Assembly (NCBI RefSeq): GCF_034044715.1
Contig: NZ_JAXCLW010000002.1
Coordinates: 806,001 to 870,000 of the forward strand
Origin: Dongia_B soli
Lineage (GTDB): Bacteria > Pseudomonadota > Alphaproteobacteria > Dongiales > Dongiaceae
DNA length: 64,000 bases
Direction: 5' to 3'
Positions within the stretch are counted from its first letter, which is position 1. The number at the start of each line of letters is the position of its first letter. The position numbers and the translations under genes are program-made. The notes under the pieces are model-generated. The model ran no database searches. It had not been told where the DNA came from and saw nothing but the letters and a program-made list of their open reading frames with translations. Of the stretch, positions 1-8,923 are shown piece by piece.

Positions 1-137
1 CAGGAACCGCAAACGTGATGCGGACGCTTCATTTCGCCGCAATTCGGGCATTCCGTCGACTTCTGCACATCCAGCGCGTGATGGGCGCGGCGCATGTCGC
101 GACGGGAACTGGAGACCTTTTTCTTGGGAACTGCCAT
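1..137 (-). CDS. rpmF: 50S ribosomal protein L32 (partial, C-terminus outside window)
   Basis: Small basic protein of the large ribosomal subunit. The 45 visible residues begin MAVPKKKVSSSRRDMRRAHH, the standard L32 N-terminus, and carry the first zinc-ribbon cysteines (CPNC at residues 30-33) and a further Cys at 43. The start codon is the ATG at 137. The gene runs off the left edge, so the last residues are missing. It lies downstream of the YceD/DUF177 gene on the same strand, the conserved arrangement in proteobacteria, where plsX and fabH normally follow. The 163-bp gap to the upstream gene leaves room for its own promoter, but I see no clear one. Confidence 0.95.
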   Translation of the reverse strand, partial: MAVPKKKVSSSRRDMRRAHHALDVQKSTECPNCGEMKRPHHVCGS

Positions 138-300
138 GATCACTCACTCACAAAAAATAAAGGCAGCCACTAATGCCGCCGTTCGAGCGCTTCTTATCTA
201 AAATTGCCGCTTAAAGCAAGCAGGTTAACTTCTATCGCCCGGTCGGCGGACAGGGACGCACAACGGTCATTTACCGCCGGAAAGCGTCGGATGCAACCGC

Positions 301-864
301 TCAATCTTCCCGTTTGGGTGTCTTGATCTGTTTCAAGACTTCGAAGGGATTGGGCTTTTCTTCCTTTCGAACGGCCTCCAATTCCGCCTCGGTGGTCGTC
401 TGCCAGCCGCCCGGCAAAGCAGCGCCGGCCGCGCGCGGATAGGGATCGAGATTAAGGCCGAGCTGTTCCGCCACCACTTCGCCCAGGTCGATCTGTCCGC
501 CCTGGACCGGTTCGGGTGGGTCGTCGTGATCGTATTCGACCGTCAGGTCGGCTTCCGTCGCGCCGACATCCTCGCTGAAGAACATTTCGAAATCGACCTC
601 CAGCTTGGCCGGCACCGGCTTGAGGGAAACCACGCAAGACTGCACGACATCGGCGGAAAGATGGCCGTCCAAACGAATCACTTTCGCGCCGGTCCGCCGC
701 AAACGCAGATCCGCTTCCAGGCGATCAAGGCCCAAGAGGTCGAACCGGGTTGCCAAAGCTGCTCGCTCCGCGGCATCGGCAGCAACATGCCGGCCGGTTT
801 CGGTCATACTGATCTTATCGAGGGTAATAAGACGAGAAAATTCCACATTATCATTTGATTGCAT
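301..864 (-). CDS. yceD: YceD/DUF177 family protein
   Basis: Protein of the YceD family (DUF177), which is genetically linked to rpmF and to 23S rRNA accumulation; the molecular role is not settled. The 187-residue product has the family hallmarks: a central segment SCVVSLKPVP, an acidic stretch with FFSE, then DLGEVVAEQLGLNLDPYPR and a polar tail ending in KTPKRED. I take the ATG at 864 as the start; an upstream in-frame GTG at 876 would add four residues. It follows the cytochrome bc1 chaperone gene by about 20 bp and precedes rpmF, so the three are probably co-transcribed. Confidence 0.88.
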   Translation of the reverse strand: MQSNDNVEFSRLITLDKISMTETGRHVAADAAERAALATRFDLLGLDRLEADLRLRRTGAKVIRLDGHLSADVVQSCVVSLKPVPAKLEVDFEMFFSEDVGATEADLTVEYDHDDPPEPVQGGQIDLGEVVAEQLGLNLDPYPRAAGAALPGGWQTTTEAELEAVRKEEKPNPFEVLKQIKTPKRED

Positions 865-884
865 GGCGGCTCTCACAATCTGGA

Positions 885-1433
885 TTAGATTGCGGCGGGA
901 TCCACAAAATGAAAATCTGCCGCGACGATCCGGTCGGTCTGCTGACTCTCCAGGGTAGAAATGGCCAGTTTCAGATAACGGATCATGCGTTCGAGACTGG
1001 TCGCCGAGGGGTCGACAGTACCGTAGAGGTTCCGTTGCAAAGCAGCGGTCAGCGACGCATCGTCATCATTGGCGGCCAAGCCCTGATCATAAAACTGGAT
1101 GCGGCCATTCATCGACTCAGCCATATGCTTAATGCGCCGGCCCACGCCAAGATCCGCCGCGCCCATTTCTCGCAAAGCCAGGTCCAGCTCCTTGAACATT
1201 ACGTCATAGATGGCCTGCGTCAGCCGATCGATCGCTTCGCCCTGCCCCTTCAACCGGCGAAACAGGATATAGGCTTGCAGCACCACCATCTCGAAACGGC
1301 CGTCGACCGTGTCGGGAACCTCATAAGACAGATAAAACGCCGGATGCCGCGCCTGTTGCGCGACCACGGTATATACCGCCGCCGCTGCCGATTCGAGCTT
1401 CTCGTCTTTGAGAAAACGCCGCAGAAACAACAT
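885..1433 (-). CDS. ubiquinol-cytochrome c chaperone (CBP3 family)
   Basis: Soluble helical protein of the ubiquinol-cytochrome c chaperone family, related to mitochondrial Cbp3, which assists cytochrome b synthesis and bc1 complex assembly. The 182-residue sequence has the typical opening (RRFLKDEKLESAAAAVYTVV), the conserved DTVDGRFEMVVLQAYILFRR segment and the LKGQGEAIDRLTQAIYDVMF helix. Length is normal for the alphaproteobacterial form. It is the first gene of a minus-strand run with yceD and rpmF, and is divergent from bamE. No bc1 genes are in the window. Confidence 0.88.
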   Translation of the reverse strand: MLFLRRFLKDEKLESAAAAVYTVVAQQARHPAFYLSYEVPDTVDGRFEMVVLQAYILFRRLKGQGEAIDRLTQAIYDVMFKELDLALREMGAADLGVGRRIKHMAESMNGRIQFYDQGLAANDDDASLTAALQRNLYGTVDPSATSLERMIRYLKLAISTLESQQTDRIVAADFHFVDPAAI

Positions 1434-1531
1434 GATATCTATCCTGATCCAAGCCGGGCATACCTTGACAGGTCCCCGGCACAGTGCAATCTTGCGCCGT
1501 GAATTTCAGAGTGGCGCGATGCTGGTGGCTT

Positions 1532-1552
1532 AGCTGGCTAAAGCCAGCTTTT
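1532..1552 (+). other. perfect hairpin upstream of bamE
   Basis: AGCTGGCT at 1532-1539 is mirrored by AGCCAGCT at 1542-1549 and followed by four T. It looks like a small terminator on the plus strand, yet it lies in a divergent intergenic region about 35 bp before bamE. It could be an attenuator in the bamE leader or a dyad operator. The stem is short, so its function is uncertain. Confidence 0.35.
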
Positions 1553-1584
1553 CAAGGCAGCTTCTGCTAAGGGGTATGATCGTT

Positions 1585-2103
1585 ATGATGCGTTGGTCAG
1601 GCGGGCTTGGGGGAAGTCGGCGCAGCTATCGGTTTCCGACCTTGGCGCTGGGCATGGCCTTGGGTGCTGTCTTGATGGCTGGCGCCTGCACCGCGCGGAT
1701 CGACCAGCGCGGCAACAAGCCGGATGAGGATCAGGTCGTCCAGATCAATCCGGGTGTGGATGACAAGAATCGGGTCGCCGAATTGCTGGGTTACCCCTCA
1801 TCCGTGTCGACCTTCAACGACAACACTTGGTACTACATTTCCAAGCGGACCAAGACGATCGCCTTTTGGGATCCGGACGTGCTGGATCAGGAAGTCCTGC
1901 AGATCAGCTTCGATAATTCGGGCATCGTGCAGGACATGAAGATTTACGGCCAACAGGACGGCGAGACGATCGCTTATGTCGACCGCAAGACGCCGACACC
2001 CGGGAACGAGCTGACGATCCTGCAGCAGCTCTTCGGCAATCTCGGCAAATTCAATACTGACAAGCTGAATAAGGGTGCCGGCGCACCCGGCGGCGGGCCC
2101 TGA
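1585..2103 (+). CDS. bamE: outer membrane protein assembly factor BamE (SmpA/OmlA) lipoprotein
   Basis: Lipoprotein of the BAM complex that inserts beta-barrel proteins into the outer membrane. It has a basic N-terminus, a hydrophobic segment and a lipobox-like LMAGAC with the lipidated Cys at about residue 35. The SmpA/OmlA fold follows: QINPGVDDKNRVAELLGYPS, then DNTWYYISKRT and a beta-rich segment with an aromatic FWDPDV. The tail is Gly/Pro rich. Three ATG codons lie close together; the one at 1585 has AGGGG about 10 bp upstream, so it is preferred over 1576, where that motif would be too close. The gene is single and ends at a strong terminator. Confidence 0.9.
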   Translation: MMRWSGGLGGSRRSYRFPTLALGMALGAVLMAGACTARIDQRGNKPDEDQVVQINPGVDDKNRVAELLGYPSSVSTFNDNTWYYISKRTKTIAFWDPDVLDQEVLQISFDNSGIVQDMKIYGQQDGETIAYVDRKTPTPGNELTILQQLFGNLGKFNTDKLNKGAGAPGGGP

Positions 2104-2129
2104 TAGATTCATACCGGCCAGAAACGAAA

Positions 2130-2159
2130 CCCCGGCAGATCGGTCTGCCGGGGTTTTTT
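2130..2159 (+). terminator. rho-independent terminator of bamE
   Basis: A 10-bp perfect stem (CCCCGGCAGA at 2130-2139 with its complement at 2144-2153), a TCGG tetraloop and six T. Flanking AAA on the left gives it partial bidirectional character. It lies between bamE and the convergent hppA. Confidence 0.93.
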
Positions 2160-2180
2160 CTTGGGTCTTTCCTTGCCCTG

Positions 2181-4271
2181 TCAGCTCGCGAGTGCCGCGA
2201 GCAGCAGCAAGGCGACGATATTGGTGATCTTGATCATCGGATTGATCGCGGGGCCGGCCGTGTCCTTATAGGGATCGCCGACCGTGTCGCCGGTCACCGC
2301 CGCCTTATGGGCATCGGAGCCTTTGCCGCCGTGATGATCGTCCTCGATATATTTCTTGGCATTGTCCCAGGCGCCGCCACCCGATGTCATCTGAATGGCG
2401 ACGAAGAGGCCGGTGACGATGGTGCCAAGCAGCATGGCACCCAGCGAGACGAAGGCCTCAGCCTGACCGGCGACCACCCGGATCACGACATAGAGGACAA
2501 TCGGCGCCAGGACCGGTAGCAAGGACGGCAGGATCATTTCCTTGATCGCGGCCGTGGTCAGCATGGCGACCGCCTTGCCGTATTCCGGCTTGGCGCGCCC
2601 TTCCATGATCCCCGGTATTTCCTTGAACTGCCGGCGCACTTCGACCACGACGGCACTGGCCGCGCGGCCGACCGCCATCATGCCCATGGCGCCGAACAGG
2701 AACGGCAAGGCACCTCCCAGGAACAATCCGATCACCACGTAGGGATTGTTGAGCTGAAAGGTGATCTGCCCTTGGAGATCGGGGAAATAGTGCTTGAGGT
2801 CTTCGGTATAGGCAGCGAAGAGCACGAGAGCTGCGAGACCGGCGGAACCGATCGCATAACCCTTGGTCACCGCCTTGGTGGTGTTGCCGACAGCGTCCAG
2901 CGCGTCGGTCACCTTGCGGACATCCTTCGGCAGATCCGACATTTCGGCGATGCCGCCCGCATTATCGGTCACCGGACCATAGGCGTCCAAGGCCACGACG
3001 ATACCGGCCAAAGACAGCATGGTCGTCGCCGCGACGGCGATGCCGTAAAGGCCTGCCAGGCTGTAGGAGGCGATGATCGCCGCACTGATGGCGATCACCG
3101 GCAGAGCGCAAGCCTCCATCGCCACGGCAATGCCCTGGATGATGTTGGTTGCATGGCCGGTGGTCGAAGCCAGAGCCACGCTGCGCACCGGTCGAAAAGC
3201 GGTCGAGGTATAATATTCGGTGATCCAGACCAGCAGGCCAGTCAGCACCAACCCGACGACGGCACAGCCGAACAGGCTGCCGCCGGTGAAGGTCAGATTG
3301 CCCATGGTGAAAGCCGTGCCGAAGCCGATGATCTGATTGATGCAGAGGGCAATCAGAATGGCCGAAATCACCGCACTGACAATCAGGCCCTTATAGAGAG
3401 CCCCCATGATATTCTGGCTGCTGCCGAGCTTGATGAAGAACGAGCCGATGATCGAACCGATGATGCTGACTGCGCAAATGACCAGCGGCAGCAACATCAT
3501 CCTTTCCTGATCCGCGCCGGTAAAGAAGATGCTGCCGAGCAGCATCGTCGCCACGACGGTGACGGCGAAGGTTTCGAACAAGTCGGCTGCCATCCCGGCG
3601 CAATCGCCGACATTGTCGCCGACATTATCGGCGATCACCGCCGGGTTGCGCGGGTCGTCTTCGGGAATGCCGGCTTCGATCTTGCCGACCAGATCGGCAC
3701 CAACGTCCGCACCCTTGGTGAAGATGCCGCCGCCGAGACGCGCGAAGATCGAAATCAGCGAGGCGCCGAAGCTGAGGCCTACAAGGGCTTCCAGCATGGG
3801 CCGCATTTCGACCTGGGCGTTGCGCAGAACGAGGTAATAGCCCGCGACGCCGATCAAGCCGAGGCCGACCACCAGCAGGCCGGTAATGGCCCCGGATTTG
3901 GCGGCAATCGCCAAGGCCGGGGCGAGACCGCTGCGGGCGGCTTCCGCGGTGCGGACATTGGCCCGGACCGAAACATGCATGCCGATATAACCGGTCGCGC
4001 CCGAAAGCACGGCGCCAATAATGAACCCAAGAGCTGAAAGTTTGCTGAGAGCGATGAAGAGAATGACGGCGACGATGACGCCGACGATACCGATCGTGGT
4101 GTATTGTTTGTTCAGATAAGCCTGCGCGCCTTCTTGGACTGCACTTGCAATTTCGCGCATGCGGTCGGTGCCGGTCGGCGCCGCCAAAACTGATCTTGAT
4201 GCCCATATACTGTAAATCAGGGCTAGCGCACCCGACACAATCGCCAGCCAGTAATACATCGAGCCCATCAT
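2181..4271 (-). CDS. hppA: K+-insensitive membrane-bound H+-pyrophosphatase
   Basis: Integral membrane pump that hydrolyses pyrophosphate and exports protons. It has 696 residues and many hydrophobic segments, as expected for about 16 helices. The substrate-binding loop includes GGIFTKGADVGADLVGK (about 180-197) and NVGDNVGDCAGMAADL (about 216-231); a second acidic cluster, DAYGPVTDNAGGIAEM, lies near 429-444. The segment GNTTKAVTKG has Lys at 466 and Thr at 469, the combination of the K+-independent subfamily; K+-dependent enzymes have Ala at the first position. The ATG at 4271 has AAGGGG five bases upstream. The gene is convergent with bamE and stands alone. Confidence 0.96.
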   Translation of the reverse strand: MMGSMYYWLAIVSGALALIYSIWASRSVLAAPTGTDRMREIASAVQEGAQAYLNKQYTTIGIVGVIVAVILFIALSKLSALGFIIGAVLSGATGYIGMHVSVRANVRTAEAARSGLAPALAIAAKSGAITGLLVVGLGLIGVAGYYLVLRNAQVEMRPMLEALVGLSFGASLISIFARLGGGIFTKGADVGADLVGKIEAGIPEDDPRNPAVIADNVGDNVGDCAGMAADLFETFAVTVVATMLLGSIFFTGADQERMMLLPLVICAVSIIGSIIGSFFIKLGSSQNIMGALYKGLIVSAVISAILIALCINQIIGFGTAFTMGNLTFTGGSLFGCAVVGLVLTGLLVWITEYYTSTAFRPVRSVALASTTGHATNIIQGIAVAMEACALPVIAISAAIIASYSLAGLYGIAVAATTMLSLAGIVVALDAYGPVTDNAGGIAEMSDLPKDVRKVTDALDAVGNTTKAVTKGYAIGSAGLAALVLFAAYTEDLKHYFPDLQGQITFQLNNPYVVIGLFLGGALPFLFGAMGMMAVGRAASAVVVEVRRQFKEIPGIMEGRAKPEYGKAVAMLTTAAIKEMILPSLLPVLAPIVLYVVIRVVAGQAEAFVSLGAMLLGTIVTGLFVAIQMTSGGGAWDNAKKYIEDDHHGGKGSDAHKAAVTGDTVGDPYKDTAGPAINPMIKITNIVALLLLAALAS

Positions 4272-4484
4272 TCTTACCCCTTCATCTCGTTGAGGTTTGT
4301 TTTGGAACTAGACGCAACTGATATGTAGACTCGCCGAACCCTTCCCCCGAGCCGGCTGAGCGCGTGAACGGTAAAGCAATCGGCAGGCCATGGCAAATTG
4401 TCGCAGGCAAGGGTGCTGACGGCTTTCTCGCAAGACTTCGCGGACGGCGCCGAGTTTCAGAACCTCTCTTTCGCAAAAGTCCCG

Positions 4485-6101
4485 TCAGATATCGCGTGCC
4501 CCCTGGCGCAACAGATATTTCTGGACCTTCCCGGTCACGGTTTTCGGCAGTTCGCCGAAGATCACGTGGCGTGGCCGCTTGAAATGGGCCATCTGGCTAT
4601 CGCACCAGGAGAGTACCGACTCGGCTGAGACCTCCCCCGCTCCCTCCTTCAAGGCGATGAAAGCACAGGGAACCTCTCCCCAATGAGGATCCGGCTTAGC
4701 GACGACGGCGACCTCGCGCACCGCCGGATGTCGCGCCAATATCTCCTCGACTTCCAGCGAGGAAATGTTCTCGCCGCCCGAGATGATGATGTCCTTCAGC
4801 CTGTCCTTGACCTCGATATAGCCGTCGGGATGACGAACGCCGAGATCGCCGGACCTGAACCAACCATCACGAAAGACCGCATCGCTCGCTGCCGGATTAA
4901 GCAGATAGCCCTTCATCACCGTATTGCCGCGCAACACGATCTCACCCATGGTCTGGCCATCCATCGGTACTTCCTCGCCGCTTTGCGGATCGATCACCGA
5001 GGCACCGGCGGAGGTTATCGAACGAACGCCCTGGCGTGCCAGGAGGCGGGCGCGCTCGGCCAAGGGCTTGTCATTCCAATCGGGCTGCCATTCGCAGGAT
5101 GTCGCCGGACCATAGGTCTCCGTCAGACCATAGGCATGCATGACGACGAAGCCCATCGCCTCCATCCGGGAGATGATTGTGCTGGTCGGCGCGGCACCGC
5201 CGGTGATGATCTTCACCGGATGCGCCAATCGAAATTCCTCCGCTTCCGGCGCGAAGGCCAGCATCGACAGCACAACGGGTGCGCCGCACATATGCGTGAC
5301 GCGATGCGCGGCGATCCTGTCGAAGATCTGTGCGGGGATGATGGCGCGCTGGCAGATATGCGTGCCGCCGACCGCCGTTATCGCCCAGCTATAGCTCCAG
5401 CCATTGCAATGGAACATCGGCAAGGTCCAGAGATAGACGCTGTCGGCCGTGAGCTGCACGGCCAGGGCATTACCGAGCGCATTCAGATAGGCGCCCCGGT
5501 GGTGATAGACGATCCCTTTAGGATTGCCTGTCGTGCCAGAGGTATAATTGAGAGAGATCGCCTGCCATTCATCCGTCGGCCAATCGATCGCAGCCTCCGG
5601 ATCGCCATCAGCGATGAAATCTTGATAGGTTATCCAGTCGCTGCTGCGTGGCCATCCGGGGGCCTCGATCTCGATGACCGATATATCGCGGCCGAGATAT
5701 GACAATGCAGCCTTAGCCTGCGGCACTAATTCGCTGTCGACCAGTAAAGCCTTGCTGTTGCCGTGATTGAGGATGAAGGCAATGCTGGGCGCATCCAGGC
5801 GGTAATTGATGGCGTTGAGCACGGCGCCGGCCATCGGCACGGCATAATGCGCCTCCAGCAAGGCCGTGCAATTAGGTGAGAGCACCGACACGGTATCGTC
5901 GCGGGCGATGCCCAAGCGACGGAGGCGATCGGCGAATTGCCGGCATCGCTGGAACATCTGCCGATAGGTGATGCACCGGTCCCCATCGATGATGGCGGGA
6001 TCATCCGGGTGAACGGCAGCGGAACGGTCAAGAAAACTAATCGGCGTCAGCGGCACGTAATTGCTGGTGTTGCGATCCAGCCCGACGTCGTAAATCGACA
6101 T
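4485..6101 (-). CDS. acyl-CoA synthetase (AMP-forming), medium-chain/DmdB-like
   Basis: Class I adenylate-forming enzyme that activates a carboxylic acid to its acyl-CoA through an acyl-AMP. The 538-residue protein has the ATP loop YTSGTTGNPKG, the YGLTETYGPAT motif, the hinge GWFRSGDLG and the C-terminal catalytic lysine in PKTVTGKVQK. The opening MSIYDVGLDRNTSNYVPLTP is typical of the group that includes 3-methylmercaptopropionyl-CoA ligase (DmdB) and AlkK-like ligases, but I cannot name the acid. The ATG at 6101 has GGGAGG about seven bases upstream and is preferred over an in-frame start 99 bp earlier. No beta-oxidation genes adjoin it. Confidence 0.88.
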   Translation of the reverse strand: MSIYDVGLDRNTSNYVPLTPISFLDRSAAVHPDDPAIIDGDRCITYRQMFQRCRQFADRLRRLGIARDDTVSVLSPNCTALLEAHYAVPMAGAVLNAINYRLDAPSIAFILNHGNSKALLVDSELVPQAKAALSYLGRDISVIEIEAPGWPRSSDWITYQDFIADGDPEAAIDWPTDEWQAISLNYTSGTTGNPKGIVYHHRGAYLNALGNALAVQLTADSVYLWTLPMFHCNGWSYSWAITAVGGTHICQRAIIPAQIFDRIAAHRVTHMCGAPVVLSMLAFAPEAEEFRLAHPVKIITGGAAPTSTIISRMEAMGFVVMHAYGLTETYGPATSCEWQPDWNDKPLAERARLLARQGVRSITSAGASVIDPQSGEEVPMDGQTMGEIVLRGNTVMKGYLLNPAASDAVFRDGWFRSGDLGVRHPDGYIEVKDRLKDIIISGGENISSLEVEEILARHPAVREVAVVAKPDPHWGEVPCAFIALKEGAGEVSAESVLSWCDSQMAHFKRPRHVIFGELPKTVTGKVQKYLLRQGARDI

Positions 6102-6299
6102 CCACGCCTCCCGAAGTTTGCCGCGCTTCTTATCCGGCGAGAGCCTGTCGCCGCTGCGTGCTTGATCTTCAGGATGCGTCAGGTGATCCGCAATGGGCAA
6201 GCGCGTTTACTTGAATCGGAGAAGACCTATCTCTTGATGCGGTCGCATTTTCTTCACGGGGACCGGCGTCCACTTCGCTCGAAATGCTCCAATTGCGTG

Positions 6300-6746
6300 C
6301 TATTTGAAGTCCTTGCGGTCGACATTGGCGATGGTGACCTGATGCACTGTGCCGTCGCCGGTCACACGGTCCGCGACTTCTTGCAATCGGGCGATGATCA
6401 GATCGGGATCGTAATTGGTTTGTTCCATCAGCTTGCGGGCCAGCAACTGGTGCAGTTCCGTGTTGAAGCCGTCGATCAGGCGCGGCATCAGCATTTGTGC
6501 GCGGGCTTGGCGTTCCGGCGCATCGAATAGCAGGGTGAAGCGGAAAAAGAAAACCCGGGCGACCCGGTTATTCTTCACCACCGACACCGGCAGGATGTCC
6601 ATCGTAACCGATGTGATCGGTGCGGGCGGCGGCGGTTCCGCCTCGGCGGTCTGAGGCGCCGATTTATGCAAATAGAGCCAATAGCCAGCCCCGCCGCCTG
6701 CACCGAGCAGGAGCAGCAAGATCAGGATGAGCAAGAATTTTTTCAT
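6300..6746 (-). CDS. FliL-like single-pass membrane protein
   Basis: A 148-residue protein with an N-terminal lysine pair, a Leu/Ile/Gly-rich transmembrane helix (about 4-27), a proline-rich linker (EPPPPAPIT) and a periplasmic domain with RVARVFFFRFTLLFDAPERQ and a C-terminal amphipathic region. The layout matches the FliL family of flagellar basal-body proteins that support the stator, but similarity in the C-terminal domain is weak by eye. It follows thiL by 116 bp on the same strand and is not in a flagellar cluster; motAB lies 40 kb away. A non-flagellar stator-like role is possible. Confidence 0.5.
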   Translation of the reverse strand: MKKFLLILILLLLLGAGGGAGYWLYLHKSAPQTAEAEPPPPAPITSVTMDILPVSVVKNNRVARVFFFRFTLLFDAPERQARAQMLMPRLIDGFNTELHQLLARKLMEQTNYDPDLIIARLQEVADRVTGDGTVHQVTIANVDRKDFK

Positions 6747-6862
6747 CCGCTGGTCGACCTAATGGTTCAATCGGGCGCGCCGACATCCGCGCAGTCGGGC
6801 CAATTTAGCTTAAAATGGTTAACGGAGGCTGACTAGATTCCGCCGGTCCGGGTCCCCGAAGC

Positions 6863-7882
6863 TCAGAAATGCTGGTAGCCGCGCTGCGAGATATCCAGGG
6901 GAGCTCCGTCCCGGTCGAGAATGCGGACGCTGCCGCTATCGGTCATTTCTCCCAGTTCGGTCACGGGGATACCTGCTTTTCCGGCAATTTCACGCAAGCG
7001 TGCCGCATTTTCACGCCGGATGGTCAACAGGAGTTCGTAGTCGTCGCCGCCGGTGATCAGCTTCACGAGCAAATCGGGCTCGTGCGACAGAAGATCGGCG
7101 GCCGCCCCCGATAATGGTGTTCGTTCGGCGTGAATGACGGCGCCGCAGCCCGAGGTTTCGGCAATATGCCCCAGATCGGCAACCAATCCGTCGGAAACGT
7201 CCATTGCGGCGGTTGCGATACCGGCCGCCATGATTTCCCTGCCCAGGGCCAAGCGCGGCTCCGGCAATTGGTAGCGGTCGGTCAGGAACTGGCGGTGGCC
7301 GAAGGAGAGATCAGGCCAATCCGCTCGCAGGACGCGGAGGCCGAGATAGCCATCGCCGATCGTCCCGGTCACGAAAATCAGGTCACCCGGCTGCGCTCCC
7401 CGGCGGCGCAAGGCGCGTCCCGCTGGCACCGTGCCGATTGCGGTCAGCGACAGGCTGAGCGGACCGGGGGTGCGGATGGTGTCGCCGCCCATCAGATGAA
7501 CGTCGAATCGACGCTGGTCCTCGGCCAGGCCGCGGGCAAAATTCGCCAGCCAGGAGGATGTGATGGTGTTATCGACGGCGATTGTCATGAGATAGCCGAC
7601 CGGCTTCGCGCCCTTGGCCGCGAGATCCGACAGATTGACACGCAGCATCTTCCGGGCGACGAGATCGGCCGGGTCGTTGCGCAGGAAATGCACGTCGGCC
7701 ACCAGCGCATCGGCAGTCAGCACCAATTCCTCGCCGGCCGGCGGCAGATAGGTGCAGGCATCGTCGGTGAGATCCAACGCGCCGGGCATCCCCGCGGCAA
7801 GCGGTGCGAAATAGCGGCGGATGGTCTCGAACTCGCCTGGCAGGGCGTCTTCGCTGGTCTCAGCCTGGGAAGAGCCGGCCAT
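6863..7882 (-). CDS. thiL: thiamine-monophosphate kinase
   Basis: Phosphorylates thiamine monophosphate to the coenzyme thiamine diphosphate. The 339-residue protein has the PurM-like family motifs: the acidic DALVADVHF, MLRVNLSDLAAKGAKPVGYL, MGGDTIRTPGPLSLSLTAIG, MDVSDGLVADLGHIAE and GGDDYELLLT. These bind Mg-ATP and the substrate phosphate. Its ATG at 7882 lies two bases after the nusB stop, so the two genes are probably translationally coupled. The nusB-thiL pairing at the end of a riboflavin gene run is common in proteobacteria. Confidence 0.95.
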   Translation of the reverse strand: MAGSSQAETSEDALPGEFETIRRYFAPLAAGMPGALDLTDDACTYLPPAGEELVLTADALVADVHFLRNDPADLVARKMLRVNLSDLAAKGAKPVGYLMTIAVDNTITSSWLANFARGLAEDQRRFDVHLMGGDTIRTPGPLSLSLTAIGTVPAGRALRRRGAQPGDLIFVTGTIGDGYLGLRVLRADWPDLSFGHRQFLTDRYQLPEPRLALGREIMAAGIATAAMDVSDGLVADLGHIAETSGCGAVIHAERTPLSGAAADLLSHEPDLLVKLITGGDDYELLLTIRRENAARLREIAGKAGIPVTELGEMTDSGSVRILDRDGAPLDISQRGYQHF

Positions 7883-7884
7883 GC

Positions 7885-8403
7885 TTAAGAGGCAGAGCCG
7901 CCGCGCTGTCCCATCTCTGTCGGACGCAGGCCGCGGGCCAATTGATCAAGGATGCCATTGGTGAGGCCGGTTTCCCGCGCCCCAAAGAAGGCGTCGGTGA
8001 CGGCGACATATTCCGCGATGGTGACCTTGGGCGGCACATCGGGCCGGTGTGCCAGCTCATAGGCGCCGCAGCGCAGGATTGCCCGCAAAATCGCTTCCAG
8101 CCGCTCCACCGTCCAATCCTCGGTCAGCACGGCAGCGATCATATCGTCCAGTTCGCGCACATGGGTGGCAGCGCCGATCACTATATTGGTGAAGAGCTTG
8201 GCATCGGCGGGAGGCAATTCCTCGCCGTCACTCATATTGTGATTCCGGTGATCGGCGAATTCCCGCACGATCGCCTCGGGCCGGCCGCCGGCGACTTCCC
8301 ACTGGTATAAAGCCTGCACCGCCGCCAAGCGTGCGGCGCTGCGCGTCAAGGCAAGCTGCTTGCCGCGCTGCATGAAGGCTTCCTTTTTATCCGAACTGCT
8401 CAT
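7885..8403 (-). CDS. nusB: transcription antitermination factor NusB
   Basis: RNA-binding partner of NusE (S10) in the antitermination complex on rRNA operons. The 172-residue helical protein has the family core RSAARLAAVQALYQWEVAGG, then LDDMIAAVLTEDWTVERLEA, LRCGAYELAHRPDVPPKVTI and the closing AEYVAVTDAFFGARETGLTN. The N-terminal dozen residues precede the usual family start; an internal Met (MQRGKQLALT) is an alternative. It sits 44 bp after ribH and 2 bp before thiL. Confidence 0.95.
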   Translation of the reverse strand: MSSSDKKEAFMQRGKQLALTRSAARLAAVQALYQWEVAGGRPEAIVREFADHRNHNMSDGEELPPADAKLFTNIVIGAATHVRELDDMIAAVLTEDWTVERLEAILRAILRCGAYELAHRPDVPPKVTIAEYVAVTDAFFGARETGLTNGILDQLARGLRPTEMGQRGGSAS

Positions 8404-8447
8404 CTGGTCAGTTCCATCTCACAGCGTTGCGCTTTGGGTCCGACATC

Positions 8448-8909
8448 TCAACCCACCAGACCGAAATGCCGCTGCAGTGCAATCATATCGAGACATGCCT
8501 GTGCCGCGCCACCGCCTTTATCCTTATCCGTCACGCGGGCGCGCGCCCAGGCCTGATCATCGTTCTCCACCGTCAGGATACCATTACCGATCGCCAGATA
8601 GTGCTGCAAAGACAGGTCCATCAAGCCTCGTGCACTTTCGTTGCAGACCGTCTCGTAATGCGTGGTTTCGCCTCGGATCACGCAACCCAAAGCGACAAAA
8701 CCGTCATAGCTGCGTGCCAGTTTGCCTTCGGATTGCGCCTTCACCGCGAAGCGGATTGCCGCCGGAATTTCCAGCGCGCCGGGAACCGTGATGCGATCGA
8801 AAGTCGCACCGGCTTTTTTCAGCGTCTTCTCGGCGCCCTCGATCAGCGCATCGAGAATGTCTTCGTAAAAGCGCGCTTCGACGATCAGAACATGCGGCTT
8901 GTCGTTCAT
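8448..8909 (-). CDS. ribH: 6,7-dimethyl-8-ribityllumazine synthase
   Basis: Condenses 5-amino-6-ribitylamino-uracil with dihydroxybutanone phosphate to form lumazine, the penultimate riboflavin step. The 153-residue subunit shows the conserved PGALEIP motif and the VALGCVIRGETTHYE segment, whose His is the catalytic base, followed by NGILTVENDDQAWARA. Length is standard for the icosahedral or pentameric enzyme. It begins 14 bp after the ribBX stop, in the same operon. Confidence 0.96.
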   Translation of the reverse strand: MNDKPHVLIVEARFYEDILDALIEGAEKTLKKAGATFDRITVPGALEIPAAIRFAVKAQSEGKLARSYDGFVALGCVIRGETTHYETVCNESARGLMDLSLQHYLAIGNGILTVENDDQAWARARVTDKDKGGGAAQACLDMIALQRHFGLVG

Positions 8910-8923
8910 GGTCGGTCCTTATC

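Noticed and set aside
2772..4037. 421-codon open frame on the plus strand, opposite hppA
   Set aside because: It mirrors the hppA coding frame; the product is low-complexity and rich in Gly, Asp, Gln and His with no known fold. Such antisense frames are expected in GC-rich genes.
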